Of a DNA stretch of 64,000 bases, positions 16,644 through 25,391 are shown in pieces. The position numbers and the translations under genes are program-made. The stretch is taken from the NCBI RefSeq assembly GCF_003443615.1, contig NZ_CP031967.1:2542001-2606000 (forward strand). The letters run 5' to 3'. Within the stretch, counting starts at the first letter, position 1. Each line of letters opens with the position of its first letter. This DNA is from Alteromonas sp. BL110. Lineage in GTDB: Bacteria > Pseudomonadota > Gammaproteobacteria > Enterobacterales > Alteromonadaceae. A model generated the notes under the pieces. That model was not told the origin of the DNA, did not search any database, and saw only the letters and a program-made list of their open reading frames with translations.

Positions 16644-18868
16644 TTTTCAGACTCATCTTTACTGCCGTTACTACTTTCTGACGTATCACTGTTAGCCTCT
16701 TTCCTGGCTTGATAATAACGTGCAAATTTTTGTGAGCCCCAAATCATTAAACCCCACACGACAATGCCGCCTATAAGATAGCTAATAGTTTTGACAGAAG
16801 GGTTTTGCCAAATTTGCGCGATAGAATCGCCAACAAGACCTTTAGCTATCATAGGTGGGAACATTCCCAAAAAGGTTCCCACCAAAAATTGAAAAATACC
16901 TATAGATGAAATGCCCGCGACCAAATTCACCAAACTAAATGGTGCTATAGGCAACATGCGAATAGCTGCTACGCCAACTACACCGCTACGCTTCAACTTT
17001 TCATCAACTGCCGCCACCTTTGGGCCGCCTATTTTTTTAAGTCCTGCGTTACCTGATAGTTTACCGATACCAAACATAATGGCAGAGCTCATTAGCGCTC
17101 CCATAATGCCGTAGATAGGCCCCCAAATTGGGCCAAAAATAGCAGCTACAGCAAGCGAGAGCACGGTTACAGGGAAGAATAAAATGCCGCCCACTACATA
17201 CACTAAGAGTACAGTAGGAAGCGCGAAGTATGTACCTCTGCTTTTTTCTAGAAAGGCGTTGATACTGTCTGAGCTTAACCATGGGATTGACTGACTAGCC
17301 CAAAACATTAACCCGCCCAGTACTGCAATAATAGCAACACCAATTAAGATCATTATACTGCGACGCTTAGGGTTACGGGCTGGCAGTGCGTCACCGTCAA
17401 AGGTAGGAACTGAAATAAGCGGTTCTTCAGGGTCTGATAAAGCGCGAAATACATTTTTTACCGAGTGTTCTGTGAACACCTCATCACGAACTTCAGTTAG
17501 TATATAGCCATGCGCTATCTGATCCTGCATCAATGCTTCAACAGGATATTGGCGGTTGAATATCTCTGGCATCGCATCTATATCACGACCTGTATGCTCG
17601 GCAAGTAAGTCATTTCTCACTTGTTCTATACACGCTTGATTGTCTTTGCTATTGCCAAATAAAACGGTATCAATCTCTGTGTCCAAGGTCATTGAACGGT
17701 TACTTAAATTAGAAGACCCAATAACAAGGTATTTGTTATCAATTGTCATCACCTTGGAGTGAATGCGTTTGTAGGCTTTTCGACCCTGCATGTCTTCTAT
17801 CGAAGAGTAAGTTAGTTTTATGCGTTTGGGGTCTATGCCCTTTTCTAAAATCGCTTTAAACTCAATGCGGCTGGCCCAAAATGCTTCACACTCAAACTTA
17901 CCTTTCGGTTCGTAAGAGCTAACGATAACAACCGAAAGGTCTGGCTTTAACTTAAGTTGCTTATTAAGTGCTTCAGCAATTTCTTGACGAGTCGTAAACT
18001 GATTTTCGATATATATGACCGATTCTGCCTCCCCGATAAGGTCGAGCAGCATATGCCGTACCTCTTGAGCCGGCTCGGCTTCATCCATAAATGGGATGGT
18101 TCGCGCAAGGGCACACTCTACATCTTCAAAAAGAGGGGGATAGTCCTCAGGCCATGTTTCAGGCAAAGGCGAATTTTCATCAATACGCGCATCTTCACGA
18201 ATATTAATAGGAGTGTCTTCAGCTACCCGCTGCCATCTCCATCTGACAAGCTGCGCGAAGTCGGCGACCACGGGGCCACTTGAAACCATTTGGACATCGT
18301 GTAGAGGACCATACTCGCCGTCAGGACCATCTCTTTCTTCGGATACCACTGGGTGGTCTCGCGTATCCCATCGGTTAGTCGATACGTCCATGCCACCTGA
18401 AAAAACAAGCTCGTCGTCAATAACCACAATTTTTTGGTGCTGGCTTCCGCCCATTGGAATGGTATCATCTAGCTCCGTTTGAACATTGTCGGGCGTTTTC
18501 TCTTCCCACACTTCTTTGGCCCACATCTCACGTTGAGCGAAAAAGGCTAAAGAAGAATCCCAGCGCAGTAGATAAATCTTAATATCAGGGCTTTGCTCTG
18601 CTTTCCATTTAAGCAAATCACTGATCACACTAGGTGCTTCGCTTTTAGCTTCATCGTCACCACGTAGCAATCGAATTCGACTGTCTATATCCCAGCCAAC
18701 AATAAAAATGCTGTGCTTGGCTTTAACAATTGAGCTATGCAAGGCTTTGTAATAGTTTCCGCAATCTATCAGAGGAGTAGAAAAGCGGGCTTTGCTCTCT
18801 ACCCAACAGTTTTGACCTGGTTGGAAAATACTTTTGCCTGATTGCATGTTCTTGTACCTGTTATTCAT
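16631..18868 (-). CDS. Phospholipase D domain fused to a VTT (TVP38/DedA-like) membrane domain
   Basis: A 745-residue fusion. The N-terminal two thirds hold two phospholipase D HKD motifs: His144, Lys146, Asp151, then His370, Lys372, Asp377, each followed by the GG/GS serine-asparagine stretch. After about residue 500 come several membrane segments with the VTT pattern (FFPVTVLSLAVAAIFGPIWG, LPIAPFSLVNLVAG). The PLD part should hydrolyse or transfer phosphatidyl groups, as in cardiolipin synthases; the VTT part belongs to a family linked to lipid scrambling and membrane traffic. There is no signal peptide, so the PLD part is likely cytosolic. It overlaps the EEP-family gene by 13 bases. Confidence 0.92.
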   Translation of the reverse strand: MNNRYKNMQSGKSIFQPGQNCWVESKARFSTPLIDCGNYYKALHSSIVKAKHSIFIVGWDIDSRIRLLRGDDEAKSEAPSVISDLLKWKAEQSPDIKIYLLRWDSSLAFFAQREMWAKEVWEEKTPDNVQTELDDTIPMGGSQHQKIVVIDDELVFSGGMDVSTNRWDTRDHPVVSEERDGPDGEYGPLHDVQMVSSGPVVADFAQLVRWRWQRVAEDTPINIREDARIDENSPLPETWPEDYPPLFEDVECALARTIPFMDEAEPAQEVRHMLLDLIGEAESVIYIENQFTTRQEIAEALNKQLKLKPDLSVVIVSSYEPKGKFECEAFWASRIEFKAILEKGIDPKRIKLTYSSIEDMQGRKAYKRIHSKVMTIDNKYLVIGSSNLSNRSMTLDTEIDTVLFGNSKDNQACIEQVRNDLLAEHTGRDIDAMPEIFNRQYPVEALMQDQIAHGYILTEVRDEVFTEHSVKNVFRALSDPEEPLISVPTFDGDALPARNPKRRSIMILIGVAIIAVLGGLMFWASQSIPWLSSDSINAFLEKSRGTYFALPTVLLVYVVGGILFFPVTVLSLAVAAIFGPIWGPIYGIMGALMSSAIMFGIGKLSGNAGLKKIGGPKVAAVDEKLKRSGVVGVAAIRMLPIAPFSLVNLVAGISSIGIFQFLVGTFLGMFPPMIAKGLVGDSIAQIWQNPSVKTISYLIGGIVVWGLMIWGSQKFARYYQARKEANSDTSESSNGSKDESEKCAA

Positions 18869-19192
18869 TTTATTAATCTAGATAGGGGGTTGCAGAATTC
18901 ATACCTGCTAGCAATTACTTTTAAATGTTTTCAAGTGTATGATGTGTAAGGGTATATTTACTCTTCTGGCTTGAAGTGATATTTGTAGAGCATATGAAAG
19001 TGTAAGATTTTCACAATTTAGGAAGTTTCATCTTCATCACTGAAGGGACTCAATACTTACTCTAGATTTTTCTATTACTAGGTGTGTAATTGGCGATCTT
19101 GCTATACGTTGCGTGCAAAAAGTGATTAAAAATTTGTTTGTAGTAGCGATCGCTACCAAATTCTTATGAAGTAAGGGGCTTCTTTATTTAGA
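18869..19192. promoter_or_regulatory. Gap upstream of the PLD/VTT gene, with a 14-base palindrome
   Basis: This AT-rich gap should contain the promoter of the PLD/VTT gene. The one clear structure is the perfect palindrome GTAGCGATCGCTAC at 19143-19156, a possible operator about 275 bases before the gene start. No coding frame is visible. Confidence 0.3.
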
Positions 19193-19223
19193 TAAAAATA
19201 AGCCTGCACTAACAGTGCAGGCT
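19193..19223 (-). terminator. Terminator of the outer membrane barrel gene
   Basis: AGCCTGCACT (19201-19210) pairs perfectly with AGTGCAGGCT (19214-19223). Read on the minus strand the stem is followed by TATTTTTAT. It lies 44 bases past the stop codon. Confidence 0.85.
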
Positions 19224-19266
19224 TTGCTTATAAATTTAAAAATTCACTTTTAGGTAAGTTTTCTTT

Positions 19267-19863
19267 TTAGAAGCGGTACTCTACACCGATGCTCGCTTGC
19301 TTAAGATCGGTTTCAAAGTCAGTGTCGTCGATATCATCAAACGCTTCGTCTGCGTCTAGCTCAGTGTCATATACAGTGTATTCTGCGTTCACTAGGAAAT
19401 TGCTAGTAACCGCATAACTTAGTCCTGCACCCACGAAAAGACTTTCGTCATCATTGTCGCGTGAAACACCCGCAAAGTTGTATTCAGTTTCAGACCATAG
19501 TTGACCTGCTTTAGCATAAAGAGAGAAGCGTTCGGTTAGCGGAAGGATACCTTTAATAGCAGCGGTGTAGCCATCCGTCTCTGCGCCTGCGATGTCGTTA
19601 CCGTAGTCACCGAAATCAATATAGCCACCTTCAACAGCAACCCACTCGTTAAATTTGTAGCCTACTAGCCCTTGCCATACGTCTTTATCATCATCAAAAT
19701 CATCTTCGCCTTCAACGCGCAGGTAACCGTAATTACCACCTACATAAAAACCACTGTCTTTTGCTTCAATTTGATTTGATTGAGCGTGTGCGCCGAACGA
19801 TGCCATCGCACTGATAGAGGCAACAGCAGCAAGTCCAGTAAGTGTTTTAAGTGTGTTTTTCAT
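19267..19863 (-). CDS. Small outer membrane beta-barrel protein (OmpA/OmpW-like)
   Basis: A 198-residue porin-like protein with signal peptide (cut near FGAHAQ) and an eight-stranded-barrel pattern starting SGFYVGGNYGYLRV and ending GVEYRF, with the terminal phenylalanine recognised by the BAM complex. Loops are very acidic (runs of Asp near residues 55-65 and 165-185), as is common in marine outer membrane proteins. Single gene with its own terminator. A structural or adhesion role is likely; no transport substrate can be named. Confidence 0.85.
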   Translation of the reverse strand: MKNTLKTLTGLAAVASISAMASFGAHAQSNQIEAKDSGFYVGGNYGYLRVEGEDDFDDDKDVWQGLVGYKFNEWVAVEGGYIDFGDYGNDIAGAETDGYTAAIKGILPLTERFSLYAKAGQLWSETEYNFAGVSRDNDDESLFVGAGLSYAVTSNFLVNAEYTVYDTELDADEAFDDIDDTDFETDLKQASIGVEYRF

Positions 19864-20373
19864 AAGTTCATCCTCATTACTTCTTAATGTTTCATCGACT
19901 TCTCATTTGAAGCCAATGTGTCCTGATTACACACTTCCTGTTTCAACTGCTGTGCCATAGTAAAAATTTCAACGTTTGTTTCAAACAAGGGCAAATTTTA
20001 CATAGGTTAGTGACTAATAGTTTGTTTATTGAACGTTTTTAGTTGGTGTTGAACTTAGCTATCAATATGTCAGAGAAAAATTTTCATGGAGCCTGAAAGA
20101 GATTCATAAATAAGTAGTAACGCACAAAAATGTGTCAGCTATGTTTTAGTGATTAATAGTACCAACCGAGAACGAGATTTTTAACCAGCTGAAATCTAGC
20201 GGCTTTATTTTGATTGAATTTTCCAATCAAATGAATTCATTTTCTCGACTGTAAATTTTGTGTAAGCATGACTATCTTTTAACAGCTTATGAGGTAAACA
20301 AAATGTTAACAAAAAGCGGCGCTGAAGACGTCTACTTTTTGGTAGCGAAAACAAACTCAGATGGGAAAAGACC
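19864..20373. other. Divergent intergenic region between barrel gene and katG
   Basis: A gap of about 510 bases with promoters for both flanking genes. It is AT-rich. I looked for an OxyR-like or other peroxide-responsive operator before katG and could not identify one with confidence. No coding frame or repeat is evident. Confidence 0.35.
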
Positions 20374-22674
20374 ATGACTTTAAAAAGGTTTAAAAAAACC
20401 ACGTTATCGGCGCTAGTGGCGCTTTCGTTAGGCGCTACAGGGGCCATTGCTAATGATCAAATAAGTAAGCCCGCTGGTGCTAAAGGCACAGGTATGACCA
20501 AAGCTTTTCAGGCGAAAATGAATCAGTTTTGGTGGCCTGATCAACTTGATCTTTCTGCGCTTCGAGATCACGACAACCGTTCGAATCCACTTGGAGAAGA
20601 TTTTAGTTACGCAGAAGCTTTTGCCAAACTTGACCTTGATGAAGTGAAAAAAGACGTAAACGAACTGCTTACTACGTCTCAAGATTGGTGGCCTGCAGAC
20701 TTTGGCAATTATGGTCCTTTCTTTATCCGCCTTTCATGGCACAGTGCAGGTACCTACCGTACGCTTGACGGTCGCGGTGGCGGTGATGGTGGTCAAATGC
20801 GTTTTGACCCATTAAACAGCTGGCCTGACAATGGCAATTTAGATAAAGCCCGTCGCCTACTTTGGCCAATTAAACAAAAGTACGGTGAAAGTTTATCTTG
20901 GGGCGACTTAATGATCCTGGCCGGTACTGTGGGTATGGAAAACATGGGCTTCGATACCTATGGCTTTGCGGGTGGTCGTACCGACGATTGGGAACCTGAC
21001 ATGGTGTACTGGGGACCGGAAGTAGAAATGCTAGCCAGCGACCGTGAAGAACGTGACGGCAAGCTTCAGCGTCCCCTGGGTGCTACACATATGGGTTTAA
21101 TATACGTTAACCCTGAAGGCCCTAAAGGTGTGCCAGATCCGATGGGATCAGCGAAAAACATTCGCACTGCATTTGGTCGTATGGCGATGAACGATGAAGA
21201 GACGGTAGCGCTAATTGCTGGTGGTCATACATTCGGTAAAATGCATGGTGCACACAAACCTTCTGATTGTTTAGAAGCTGAGCCGGGTGGCGCAGGATTA
21301 GAAGAGCAGGGACTAGGCTGGAAAAATAACTGTGGTAAAGGCAATGCTGAAGACACAGTTACCAGTGGCTTAGAGGGGGCGTGGACACAGCTACCGACTA
21401 AATGGACGAGCTTATACCTTCAAAACTTACTTGGTTTTGAGTGGAAGCAAACGCGTAGTCCAGCCGGTGCTATCCAGTGGGTCCCCACGGATGAATCGCT
21501 TCACAAATCAGTGCCAGATGCACACGTGGAAGGTAAGAGAAATCCTCCTGTAATGACTACTGCTGACTTAGCGCTTAAATATGACCCTGAGTATCGCAAA
21601 ATTGCCGAACGATTTTTGGCTGACCCTAAAGAGTACCAAACGGCATTCGCTAAAGCATGGTTTAAATTAACGCACCGCGATATGGGGCCAAAAGCGCGTT
21701 ACCTAGGTAACGACATTCCAGAAGAAAACTTTATCTGGCAAGATCCTGTCCCTAAAGCTGATTACAAAACGATCTCGGATAAAGACGTTAAAAAGCTAAA
21801 AGCAGACATCTTAGATAGTGGTCTAACGGTCCAGCAGCTTGTAAAAACAGCGTGGGCAGCGGCAGCAAGTTTCCGTGCCTCTGATTTGCGTGGTGGCGCG
21901 AATGGCGCACGTATCGCGCTAGAGCCACAAATGAGCTGGGAAGCTAACGAGCCAGAAACAGTGAAAGCCGTAGTTTCTAAACTCAAGGAGTTGCAGGAAG
22001 ACTACAACTCTCGCATGTTCTCTAAGAAGAAAGTTTCACTTGCCGATTTGATTGTTATTGGGGGTGCTGCCGCTATCGAAAAAGCAGCGGCTGACGCGGG
22101 TGTTGAAGTGACGGTGCCGGTAGTACCAGGTCGTACAGACGCAACTCAGGAGCAGACTGACGTTAACTCTTTCTCTTTGCTAGAGCCGACAGCTGATGCG
22201 TTCAGAAACTACTACAACGCTGAAGCTAGCTATCGTTCTCCAACTGACATGTTAGTAGATAAAGCTGACCAACTGAACCTGACTGTACCTGAAATGACCG
22301 TATTATTAGGTGGGTTACGTTCATTAGGAGCTAACGTAGGAGATGTTAAACACGGTGTATTTACTGACGAAGTAGGCACGCTTAATAACGATTTCTTCGT
22401 GACGCTACTTGATATGGGCGTCAAGTGGAGAAAAACCGATAATCCATCGGTATATGAAGGCGTGAACAGAAGCACAGGTGAAGTTATGTACACAGGTACA
22501 CCTGTAGACCTCATCTTTGGTTCGAACAGCGAGTTACGTGCTGTAGCCGAAGTCTATGCTTACGACAATGCAAAGAAACGTTTTGTTGAGGACTTCGTTG
22601 ATGCATGGACTAAAGTGATGACGCTAGACCGCTTTGATTTACGTCACGATTTAAATGCCAGTCTAGCTAAATAG
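20374..22674 (+). CDS. katG: Catalase-peroxidase with signal peptide
   Basis: A 766-residue haem catalase-peroxidase that breaks down hydrogen peroxide. Seen: distal site Arg119, Trp122, His123 ([11 protein letters not shown]) and proximal haem ligand His285 ([11 protein letters not shown]). Trp122, Tyr244 and Met270 are spaced exactly like the Met-Tyr-Trp adduct of known KatG enzymes, so catalase activity should be retained. The N-terminus is a clear signal peptide ([18 protein letters not shown]), pointing to the periplasm as in KatP-type enzymes. Monocistronic, with a strong terminator. Confidence 0.97.
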   Translation: MTLKRFKKTTLSALVALSLGATGAIANDQISKPAGAKGTGMTKAFQAKMNQFWWPDQLDLSALRDHDNRSNPLGEDFSYAEAFAKLDLDEVKKDVNELLTTSQDWWPADFGNYGPFFIRLSWHSAGTYRTLDGRGGGDGGQMRFDPLNSWPDNGNLDKARRLLWPIKQKYGESLSWGDLMILAGTVGMENMGFDTYGFAGGRTDDWEPDMVYWGPEVEMLASDREERDGKLQRPLGATHMGLIYVNPEGPKGVPDPMGSAKNIRTAFGRMAMNDEETVALIAGGHTFGKMHGAHKPSDCLEAEPGGAGLEEQGLGWKNNCGKGNAEDTVTSGLEGAWTQLPTKWTSLYLQNLLGFEWKQTRSPAGAIQWVPTDESLHKSVPDAHVEGKRNPPVMTTADLALKYDPEYRKIAERFLADPKEYQTAFAKAWFKLTHRDMGPKARYLGNDIPEENFIWQDPVPKADYKTISDKDVKKLKADILDSGLTVQQLVKTAWAAAASFRASDLRGGANGARIALEPQMSWEANEPETVKAVVSKLKELQEDYNSRMFSKKKVSLADLIVIGGAAAIEKAAADAGVEVTVPVVPGRTDATQEQTDVNSFSLLEPTADAFRNYYNAEASYRSPTDMLVDKADQLNLTVPEMTVLLGGLRSLGANVGDVKHGVFTDEVGTLNNDFFVTLLDMGVKWRKTDNPSVYEGVNRSTGEVMYTGTPVDLIFGSNSELRAVAEVYAYDNAKKRFVEDFVDAWTKVMTLDRFDLRHDLNASLAK

Positions 22675-22729
22675 ATAAAGCAAATCTGCTATCGCGAAAA
22701 ATCACTAGCGATAAATACAAAAGCTTTTG

Positions 22730-22751
22730 AGGGCGCTTCGGCGCCCTTTTT
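22730..22751 (+). terminator. Terminator of katG
   Basis: The stem AGGGCGC/GCGCCCT closes a TTCG tetraloop and is followed by five T residues. It lies 56 bases past the katG stop. Confidence 0.93.
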
Positions 22752-22876
22752 GTGTTGAACGAACGGTGACTTTACTAATGTTTAAAGTAACTAAAATGGC
22801 TTTGTGAGCATCGCAAACCTTTCTTTATTTCGATACACTGAATCTTTACTTTTTGCCTCAACAGACAAATATCGCG

Positions 22877-23362
22877 ATGGCTAGTCTTCAACGAACCTTG
22901 GTAAACTTAGAAATGCTAAGTGAGGATATTAATGCATTAAACGACAATGCTGTTAATTCCGCCGCTCACATAAAACTTCTGCGCAATGTTTTAGAAGAAC
23001 TCAAAAACGCGGAGTCATTCGTTGCCTTCGAGACAGAAGCAAGTTTTCATAAATTGTTATCTGGCTCTATGTTCGAGACCATTTTCGAAAGAAAGGGAAT
23101 GGTTGGGGTTTACATTAAGCTAGTGGGTTATGTGATTACCGCATGGGAGGCTACCGACAAAGCGAATGCCATCATTAGCGAGAACTTCGATTCCAGTGCG
23201 GATAAGCGCTTAGAGTTGCTTCAGGTTAAAGCTATAAAGGCGAAATCTCAGTTGAAAACGGTAGCGTCGGCAATGGGGAAAGAAGACTATAAGAAGTTTG
23301 TAAACACGTTAGCCCTGATTGCCCAAGAGTGGCAGTGGGACACCCTTCGCGCCAGGTTCTAA
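22877..23362 (+). CDS. Hypothetical helical protein
   Basis: I do not recognise this protein of about 161 residues. It has no signal peptide, membrane segment or cysteine. The composition suggests all alpha-helix: a heptad-like N-terminal half (LVNLEMLSEDINALNDN, LLRNVLEELKNAES) and a C-terminal half rich in Lys and Ala. The ATG at 22877 is used; a TTG 24 bases earlier is the other option, and neither has a good ribosome site. It stands alone between katG and the convergent MscS-type channel gene. A real gene is likely from frame length and codon use, but no function is proposed. Confidence 0.65.
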   Translation: MASLQRTLVNLEMLSEDINALNDNAVNSAAHIKLLRNVLEELKNAESFVAFETEASFHKLLSGSMFETIFERKGMVGVYIKLVGYVITAWEATDKANAIISENFDSSADKRLELLQVKAIKAKSQLKTVASAMGKEDYKKFVNTLALIAQEWQWDTLRARF

Positions 23363-23375
23363 CCAGCGCGAAGAG

Positions 23376-23397
23376 AAGGCTTTAATAAGTAAGCCTT
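23376..23397. terminator. Hairpin between two convergent genes
   Basis: AAGGCTT (23376-23382) pairs with AAGCCTT (23391-23397), with an AT-rich 8-base loop and AT-rich flanks. It lies between convergent stop codons and could act in both directions, though the T tract is poor. Confidence 0.5.
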
Positions 23398-23414
23398 ATT
23401 ATTCGTTTTAAGTG

Positions 23415-24740
23415 CTACGGCGTGGTATTTCGGATACCAATACCTTGCTCGTTGATAACCCGAACTTCTCGTTGAGGGAAAGGGATCTCAATATCATGCT
23501 CACGTAGCGTTTCGAAGACGGTAAGCAGCAAATCACCTCCCACGCGATTCTTGCCATCGTCTACACCTTCCATCCAAAACTCGACAAACATGTTAACACC
23601 AGAGTCGCCAAAACTGTCTATTTCACAATCCGGAAGCTCTTCAAAAGGGATATTGTCGCCACTGATCACCTGCGGGTGTTCTGAGACTGCTTCTTTGATA
23701 ATTTCTACCATTGCCCGGATATCGGTTTTATAGGCAACCGAAAAATCAATGCGATATCGTTGCTTTGGATCTTTATGGGTCCAGTTTATCAGCAAAGAGC
23801 TGATAAACTTTTCGTTTGGTACAAGGATGTCCTTACCGTCATAAGTTTCCAAAACGGCATAGCGCATTTTAAATTCTCTAACGATACCTTTTCGCCCGTC
23901 TTCCAGTTCAACGTAATCGCCAACGGTCAACGATTTGTCCAACAGAATAATGATACCCGAAATAAAGTTTGAAGCGATGGATTGAAGTCCCAGACCCAAG
24001 CCCACACCCAAGGCCCCGCCAAAAACGGCTAGCGCTGTAAGGTTGATCCCCATTACATTGAGCAATAGCAAAAACACAATGCAGAAAAGGGCCACTTCAA
24101 ATAGCTTTGCGAACACTTCCTTCGTAGAGACATCAAGAGACTTTTGGTTTCTAATGATATCTTGTCCAATGGCATTAGAGCTTCGTCCTAGCCAGAAAAG
24201 CAAAGCGCCAAACAAGAGTACTCTGGTGACGCCGTAAGCAGAAACTTCAACATTGCCTACAGATATAGCTATCGATTCCAGTGCTGAGGTAATTAGCGGC
24301 AGCAAGCCAATAAGATGTAGGAATAAGATAGGAAGACCTACCCAACGCATGAAAGCGGCTATTGTACTGTTTTCGACAAAACCTCTAATTAATGAGCTTA
24401 CAAATAGCATCAATGCGACAACAACAGCTATTTCTAATAGCCATGCATCAAATTGAAATTGCGCACCTAATACGGTAGTAATTTTCAGCGTACTTATGGT
24501 TATAAGAGGAAAAAGTGCCTCACCGAGGTTGTACAAAAGACCACTCATGGTATGTGCACCATGCTTTGGTTTTTCTCGCATGAGTTTAAATGGTTTTTTC
24601 ACTTGTTTAGCAAGTAGAAAAGCGCAGCAATAAATCACAACAATGGTCGTAAGCTGAATAATGAAGCTATCAGACATTACCGATGCTTTGACTATGGCTA
24701 ACTTCTCTTCTAAGTGCCGAGTTAAACTATCAACATTCAT
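23415..24740 (-). CDS. MscS-family mechanosensitive channel
   Basis: A 441-residue inner membrane protein with about five hydrophobic segments in residues 20-220, followed by the MscS pore helix and beta domain. Seen: the Gly/Ala-rich pore (AVFGGALGVGLGLGLQSIASNFISG), then IILLDKSLTVGDYVE, GIVREFKMRYAVLETYDGKDILVPNEKFIS, and a cytoplasmic C-terminal domain. Such channels open under membrane tension and release solutes after osmotic downshock. Longer than E. coli MscS (286 residues) by its N-terminal membrane part. Single gene. Confidence 0.92.
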   Translation of the reverse strand: MNVDSLTRHLEEKLAIVKASVMSDSFIIQLTTIVVIYCCAFLLAKQVKKPFKLMREKPKHGAHTMSGLLYNLGEALFPLITISTLKITTVLGAQFQFDAWLLEIAVVVALMLFVSSLIRGFVENSTIAAFMRWVGLPILFLHLIGLLPLITSALESIAISVGNVEVSAYGVTRVLLFGALLFWLGRSSNAIGQDIIRNQKSLDVSTKEVFAKLFEVALFCIVFLLLLNVMGINLTALAVFGGALGVGLGLGLQSIASNFISGIIILLDKSLTVGDYVELEDGRKGIVREFKMRYAVLETYDGKDILVPNEKFISSLLINWTHKDPKQRYRIDFSVAYKTDIRAMVEIIKEAVSEHPQVISGDNIPFEELPDCEIDSFGDSGVNMFVEFWMEGVDDGKNRVGGDLLLTVFETLREHDIEIPFPQREVRVINEQGIGIRNTTP

Positions 24741-25098
24741 GTGTTCTACTTAATCTTTTTACCGCGCAATGGAAATGCGGGTGTTGCTAATAGAGCGTGG
24801 AATCCCTGCGCGCTTTTTATCTCTAATATTAGATAGGGTAAAGCTTTTTTCACCGAATCAATACAGATCGTTTATTTATTCGTCACTGGTCATACAGCTT
24901 TTGGCGGATTTTAGAGTGGATAAGCGGTAGACTTTACACAGTACACCTTTCTAAAAATATAATAGCTGACAAGTTTCTAGTTTAACCTTTTGATATAGAT
25001 GGCTTTTTGTTTTTCATGGCGAGCGGAGCCATCACTAAACGATATTTTTTTTATAAAGAGAAAATTGTCGCTTAGATAAAAAATTTAACCCTGTAAAT
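24741..25098. other. Gene-free region upstream of the candidate RNA
   Basis: An AT-rich stretch holding the minus-strand promoter of the MscS gene. No frame over about 40 codons with a plausible start is seen, and no repeat. Its right edge runs into the operator and promoter at 25099-25146. Confidence 0.35.
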
Positions 25099-25146
25099 AT
25101 TGGTAATAATAATTGGTTGACATCTGGTAAGGCCGAATTGTAATAT
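25099..25146 (+). promoter_or_regulatory. Near-consensus promoter with overlapping ATTGGT operator
   Basis: TTGACA (25117-25122) and TAATAT (25141-25146) are separated by 18 bases, a near-consensus sigma-70 promoter on the plus strand. A 21-base element at 25099-25119, starting ATTGGTAA and ending AATTGGTTG, overlaps the -35 box. It matches 18 of 21 bases of the element at 26299-26319 before the alginate lyase gene, at the same position relative to the -35. The likely binder is the GntR-family regulator encoded at 25392-26123 (inference). Confidence 0.65.
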
Positions 25147-25152
25147 GGATTT

Positions 25153-25352
25153 GTTTTCTGCTGCTTGTTTAAGCAGAGTGTGGACTAGCTTATCTATGCG
25201 CTTATACGAATATCGGGATGTTCCAGAGTGTAAACTTAATAGCAAACCGTAGTTTTTGTTTTGCGCTTTAAAGCAAAAATAATAAAAACAGTTACTCTCA
25301 AGAGTACCCTACAAAGCAAACAGGCTTCTTAGAAATAAGAAGCCTGTTTTAT
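25153..25352 (+). ncRNA. Candidate regulatory small RNA (about 200 nt)
   Basis: Boundaries are predicted from the promoter at 25117-25146 and the terminator at 25320-25351. The interval has no convincing gene: the one short frame (25145-25252, 35 codons) starts inside the -10 box and has no ribosome site. Hairpins are visible at 25161-25176 (CTGCTT/AAGCAG) and 25259-25278 (TTTTGC/GCAAAA), with U- and A-rich single-stranded stretches such as might bind Hfq. It lies between the MscS gene and the convergent GntR gene. Its promoter shares an operator with the alginate lyase promoter, so expression may follow uronate availability. No known RNA family is recognised. Confidence 0.5.
25320..25351 (+). 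terminator. Strong terminator between candidate RNA and gntR
   Basis: ACAGGCTTCTTA (25320-25331) pairs perfectly with TAAGAAGCCTGT (25336-25347) over a GAAA loop, followed on the plus strand by TTTATTTTAT. The best T tract is on the plus strand although the only annotated gene ending nearby is the minus-strand regulator, which implies a plus-strand transcript. It can probably also serve the regulator gene. Confidence 0.85.
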
Positions 25353-25391
25353 TTTATAATAAGAAAAGTGAGTAGTAGTTAATTATCGTAA

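Noticed and set aside
25145..25252. A 35-codon frame inside the candidate RNA
   Set aside because: The ATG lies inside the -10 box of the promoter, so it would not be in the transcript, and no ribosome site precedes the inner ATG.
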